A DNA stretch of 64,000 nucleotides from Synanceia verrucosa (taxonomy: Eukaryota; Chordata; Actinopteri; Perciformes; Synanceiidae). The notes under the pieces were generated by a model. It saw nothing but the letters and a program-made list of their open reading frames with translations. It did not search any database and was not told the DNA's origin. The stretch lies in contig CM056558.1 of the NCBI GenBank assembly GCA_029721515.1, positions 14,725,240 to 14,789,239 of the forward strand. Direction: 5' to 3'. Positions 60,483 to 64,000 of this stretch are shown here, piece after piece; position 1 is the stretch's first letter, and the number at the start of each line of letters is the position of its first letter. The position numbers were made by a program, and so were the translations under genes.

Positions 60483-61683
60483 GTAAGCCAAACGTGAATG
60501 AGTCTCACTGCTAATTACTGTTGGTTTGTTTCTGTTTTGGTTACCTTACGAGTGCCTGTTTAACGTTAATGGGCGGCTAACTGGCTAGCTCCAAGCAACG
60601 CAGAGGGTTTTATCTACGCTGTCATTATGGTCGGCCATAGTTGACACACTGCCAGATGTTGTCTGTGGTGTGAAACTGTCGGTTACTTTGTGGGCTTCAC
60701 TGAGCGTCATGAACGTGAGCTAATGCCTCTAAAACTAAACTATGTTGTTTGTAACAAAGTCGATGACGTTTACATGGGCGCTAGGAAACATACAGTAGAA
60801 ACTGAACCTGAGAGGTTGATGCCAGAGGTATTATGTGTGTTAAAATAATAACAGTTTTACCACAAGGAGGTATTTATATTTATATAATTGGCATAGACTG
60901 GTAGAATATAATTCGGCTTTATGTAATTCACGGAAGTTTATTTCTTTCGTTTTAAGCACGTAGTTATTGCTGTTTCCCTGGGAAAAAAAGTGAATATGAG
61001 TAAAATTTAATGACCATAAGTTGTTCTACATTCTGCTCTTAATTATCATGAACTATATTCATCGTTTCATCATTTTGTCCAATTATAATCCAATGGAAAT
61101 AATATTTTTGTAAGTGACCACCACCATATATTGGGGAGAATGAATGAATGAATGATGTCAAATTAACAGTTTGTTTTTCTGGTTGAAGGGAGCTGTTGTA
61201 ATGTTTTCTGGGAATTAACTTTTGTAGAATTTGCACTTCATTTAGGCTTCAGGTCTAACAACAGAACAGCCGATGGTCAAATGTGGAGGGACAGTGTAAC
61301 ATTTGCCATGGTTATGACACAGACAAAGTGTCAGTGCCATGCAGCTTAGTCACAGTCAGCGAGACTCCATATCAGGACCAAGCAGCTGGAAGTGTGTTGG
61401 TGCTCTTCTGAAAAGCAGCATCGATGAAGCAGCACAGAGACGTCTGCCCTGAGTGGGGCCTTTACTTCAGTAACAGTTTCTCTGTTGATCGCATGAGAGC
61501 TTAGTTTAGGGCTTGGTCTAGGTTTTCACATATTTCATAGCACTTATGTTGAAATGATCTGTATGTCAGCTAGACTAGGTGCTGCCATGTAAAAGATCTG
61601 GAATTTGTTTTATATTTTCAGTTATTATGTGTACCTGGTTTTCCACAGGGTGTCAGGTCTGGTGCAGGGTTGTTGAACGGTTA

Positions 61684-61739
61684 ATGCACAGAGTAAAGAG
61701 GCTGAAAATTGAAGACAAAACTGAAGACGGCCAGGAACG
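61684..61739 (+). CDS. Possible first coding exon of an unidentified gene (partial)
   Basis: After a good acceptor ending at 61648, an ATG at 61684 opens MHRVKRLKIEDKTEDGQE, followed by a plausible donor GTATGG at 61740. The peptide is basic then acidic, as in many nuclear proteins, but I do not recognise the family. The next exon would lie beyond the LINE remnant or outside the window. No function is assigned. Confidence 0.3.
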
Positions 61740-62119
61740 GTATGGAACATTTTACCTTTTAAACAACTGTCTGAACCATATTTATTTCTTTTTAATTTAC
61801 ATTATTTTTGATGCAATGAAAATTATTGAACTATGTAAGATTATGCAAGTTAGAAAATGTCCTTTTAAAATTTGACATTTGACATTTTAAAAGTGAAATG
61901 TATTTATGAAATGAGGTAGGTTGTACTCTGAGTCAGGTCTGAGGCTTGCAGAGTCAGTATCACATGAAAACCTTCCTGCTGTATATTTATATTCATCTCC
62001 CCTTCCCAGCTTCTTTTTATATGGCCAGTATTGCCCAGAGTGGCATCCAGAATTATTTCATACAGGTGGCTTATCCATTTATTCCCTTCTCTCTCTGTCT
62101 AGACCTTTAACAGGAATTT

Positions 62120-62680
62120 TTCAATTGGGGTAGGGCCTATAATTTGATTCCACTCCTTGTGTCTCGTTAGAAAACTCCTCAATTGTAGATAGTGGAAAAA
62201 AAATCTGTGTCAGAGATAGGTGAAGTTTTGACCATTGGTCCAGATCTCTGCTGATATTTTGGATTGTGGTTCTGTAATTAGCATCAAATAATTTATCTAG
62301 TGTTGAGGGACTCTGAATCCCTAGATACTTAATTCTGTCTTTTGGCCAACTAAATCCACTCTGGAGCTTAATTGTTTGTGAAATTCCACAGATAGCCATA
62401 GTCTTGTTTACATTTACTTTGTAATCTGAAAGGTACCTATATATCAAAATGAGATCTTTTAAGGAAGGAATGGTTGTTACCCGGTTGGACAGAAACAATA
62501 GCACATCATATCAGCGTATAAAGACAATTTGTGTTGTTCCCCATTTATTGTCAAACTCTTTATAGTTTCGTCATCCCTGATTAATTGTGCAAGCGATTCA
62601 ATACTGATATTGAATAGTAAAGGAGATAATGAGCACCCCTGTTTGCAACCACATCCATTCTTCATTGTTGTAGGAGAGGC
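62120..62680 (-). pseudogene. L1/Tx1-type LINE reverse transcriptase fragment
   Basis: On the minus strand the RT core reads CKQGCSLSPLLFNISIESLA and LTINGEQHKLSLYAD. The catalytic YADD box is disrupted to YADMM by base changes and a frameshift; reading continues in another frame with MLLFLSNRVTTIPSLKDLI and FSWPKDRIKYLGIQ. Endonuclease, the N-terminal RT part and the C-terminus are absent. Confidence 0.85.
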
Positions 62681-62689
62681 GGAGACGCG

Positions 62690-63660
62690 CAGGGACCAAA
62701 GTGCACATCAGGTCTTCCACGAAGCAGCTTCCTCACATCCATGAAAGCTGCTCTGGCTTAGCGACCCTGGCCGTGAAATTCGGGAAGATGTCGATCGGGT
62801 CACTAGTGATGGACAAATGAAGCTTCATGAAGCACTTGTGATATTTTTTGACTCTCCCAGATGGTGCTCTTATTTACTAAATTTCCGTTGCATCTTTGTA
62901 CCAAGAACACCATCTAGAGGAGTCAAAGAATATATCACAAATGCTTCATGAAGCTTCATTTGTCCATCACTACTGGTTATCATTGAAGTTGAGCTGTCCT
63001 CCCGCTCTCGGGCTTTCCTCAGTATATCCTGCACGTCTCCCTCGTCGTGCAATTTAGAGATGATGACACGTGGTTTATCACCAGGTTTCCTCTGCGTCAG
63101 TGCAATCTTTCGACCCATACTTCTCTGCCCAAGTGAAGAACATTTCTCAGAAGTTTGGAAACAGCGAGGGGCGAACTTCATTGTGCCAGCTCAGGGGTAC
63201 TGGTTATTCATATGTTCCCTCTTCACATCCTGCCCTTCATATAGTAACACTTTCCCTGTAATTCTTCTACTAGCTTCTGGAGATCCGTTACTGTAGTTTG
63301 TATCGACACGACCCCATCCTGCATATCCTTAACTTGAGTTTTCAATGTCCGCACTCACCGTAGCCATGTTGGTAGTTAGCTCAGTCCTCATAGCTTGTAT
63401 CTCTGTCTTTATCTATTTAAAATCATCTGCCAGAGCTATTTTAGCTCATCCCTTATAACAGGTGACAAGTCCTTTTTCAAGGCGTTGATGATATCAGCCT
63501 TGATTGGCCAGATGTTCATGATTGCTCCTTCAGGTGCAGGTGGGGTCTGCAGGGGGCCGCTTGAACTTTCTGCTGAGGAGCTATTAGCTGAACTAGGCCT
63601 CGGGTTAGCTAGTCCGTTGTACTTATACTTTCAGAGATTCGTCGTCATCTAATTGCAGTT
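62690..63660 (-). pseudogene. L1/Tx1-type LINE ORF1 remnant, split by a MITE
   Basis: The minus strand contains an N-terminal coiled-coil-like part (about 63650-63280) and then an ORF1p RNA-binding part with RKIALTQRKPGDKPRVIISK and VQDILRKAREREDSS. After the fold-back MITE, the C-terminal part (VRKLLRGRPDVHFG) resumes in other frames at about 62780-62690. Similarity to L1-clade ORF1 proteins is by pattern (the K-P-R-x-I-I-x-K-L and I-L-R-K-A-R motifs). Confidence 0.65.
62804..62972. mobile_element. Fold-back MITE (copy B) inserted in LINE ORF1
   Basis: TAGTGATGGACAAATGAAGC at the left and its complement at the right begin arms of about 67 bp that cover nearly the whole 169-bp element, so the RNA or single strand would fold into one long hairpin. 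Internal ATGAAGCTTCATGAAGC is itself palindromic. No coding sequence is present and no clear target duplication is seen. Confidence 0.88.
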
Positions 63661-63664
63661 TACA

Positions 63665-64000
63665 GCATTTATGTCGACCACCAATATATGTAAGGTGTTT
63701 CCAGAGGTTTCTTACTTGTGTTTCAGAAGTGCTAAAATATTATAATTATGGAATTAATTGAGATCTACAGGAGCTTTGAATAGTGCTGCTAACCAGCGCC
63801 CTCATTCTCTGTTTTGATTTCACTTTTATACAAACGTATTATGAAGCTGCACTCAATGCTAAAGTTAGCATGATAATATTGAGTAGCATTTAGTATTTGC
63901 CATGTTGCCATCTGTGCTAACGTTTGTTAATTAGCGCAAAATGCAGCTGAGGCTTATGGGAAAGTCATAACTGCATATAGTATTTGATCATAAACTGAAC
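63665..64000. other. Terminal sequence without recognised features
   Basis: Nothing could be recognised in the last 336 bases. Confidence 0.4.

Overview
The window is nuclear DNA of a bony fish, most likely a percomorph teleost. It has spliced vertebrate genes with GT-AG introns and many teleost-type repeats: Tc1-like transposons, tRNA-headed SINEs, MITEs, and (CA)n(TA)n microsatellites. I found no virus, bacterial operon or CRISPR array.

Four protein-coding genes can be rebuilt exon by exon with consistent reading phase. A tmem79-like (mattrin family) gene lies on + at 3792-10379 (4 coding exons, 436 aa), with a possible noncoding first exon near 900-979. ndufs7, the PSST subunit of mitochondrial complex I, lies on + at 14435-18484 (8 exons, 219 aa). 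gamt, guanidinoacetate N-methyltransferase, lies on - at 20721-25127 (6 exons, 235 aa). dazap1, a two-RRM RNA-binding protein, lies on + at 38699-59161 (13 coding exons, 435 aa). A CpG-containing stretch near 60280-60480 and a short spliced-looking coding exon at 61684-61739 suggest the 5' end of a fifth gene that I could not identify.

Layout: 1-900 has no recognised gene. 900-10825 is tmem79, with a SINE in intron 2 and a decayed Tc1-like element plus a MITE in intron 3. 10830-14390 is intergenic and holds a SINE nested in an older inverted-repeat element. 14391-18600 is ndufs7. ndufs7 and gamt converge, with their polyA signals about 2 kb apart. 25130-38520 is a repeat-rich 13 kb spacer with a 1.6 kb Tc1-like transposon, partial SINEs, MITEs and an L2-type LINE remnant. 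38520-59860 is dazap1, whose introns carry MITEs, microsatellites and two perfect palindromes. 62120-63660 is an antisense L1/Tx1-type LINE remnant interrupted by a fold-back MITE.

The genes do not form one pathway. The order ndufs7-gamt-dazap1 is the block known from human 19p13.3, whereas human TMEM79 is on 1q22, so the tmem79 linkage is the most informative feature of gene order. I saw no convincing undescribed biological system. The most unusual unexplained structures are the two perfect palindromes in dazap1 intron 4 and the fold-back and piggyBac-like repeat families present as paired copies.
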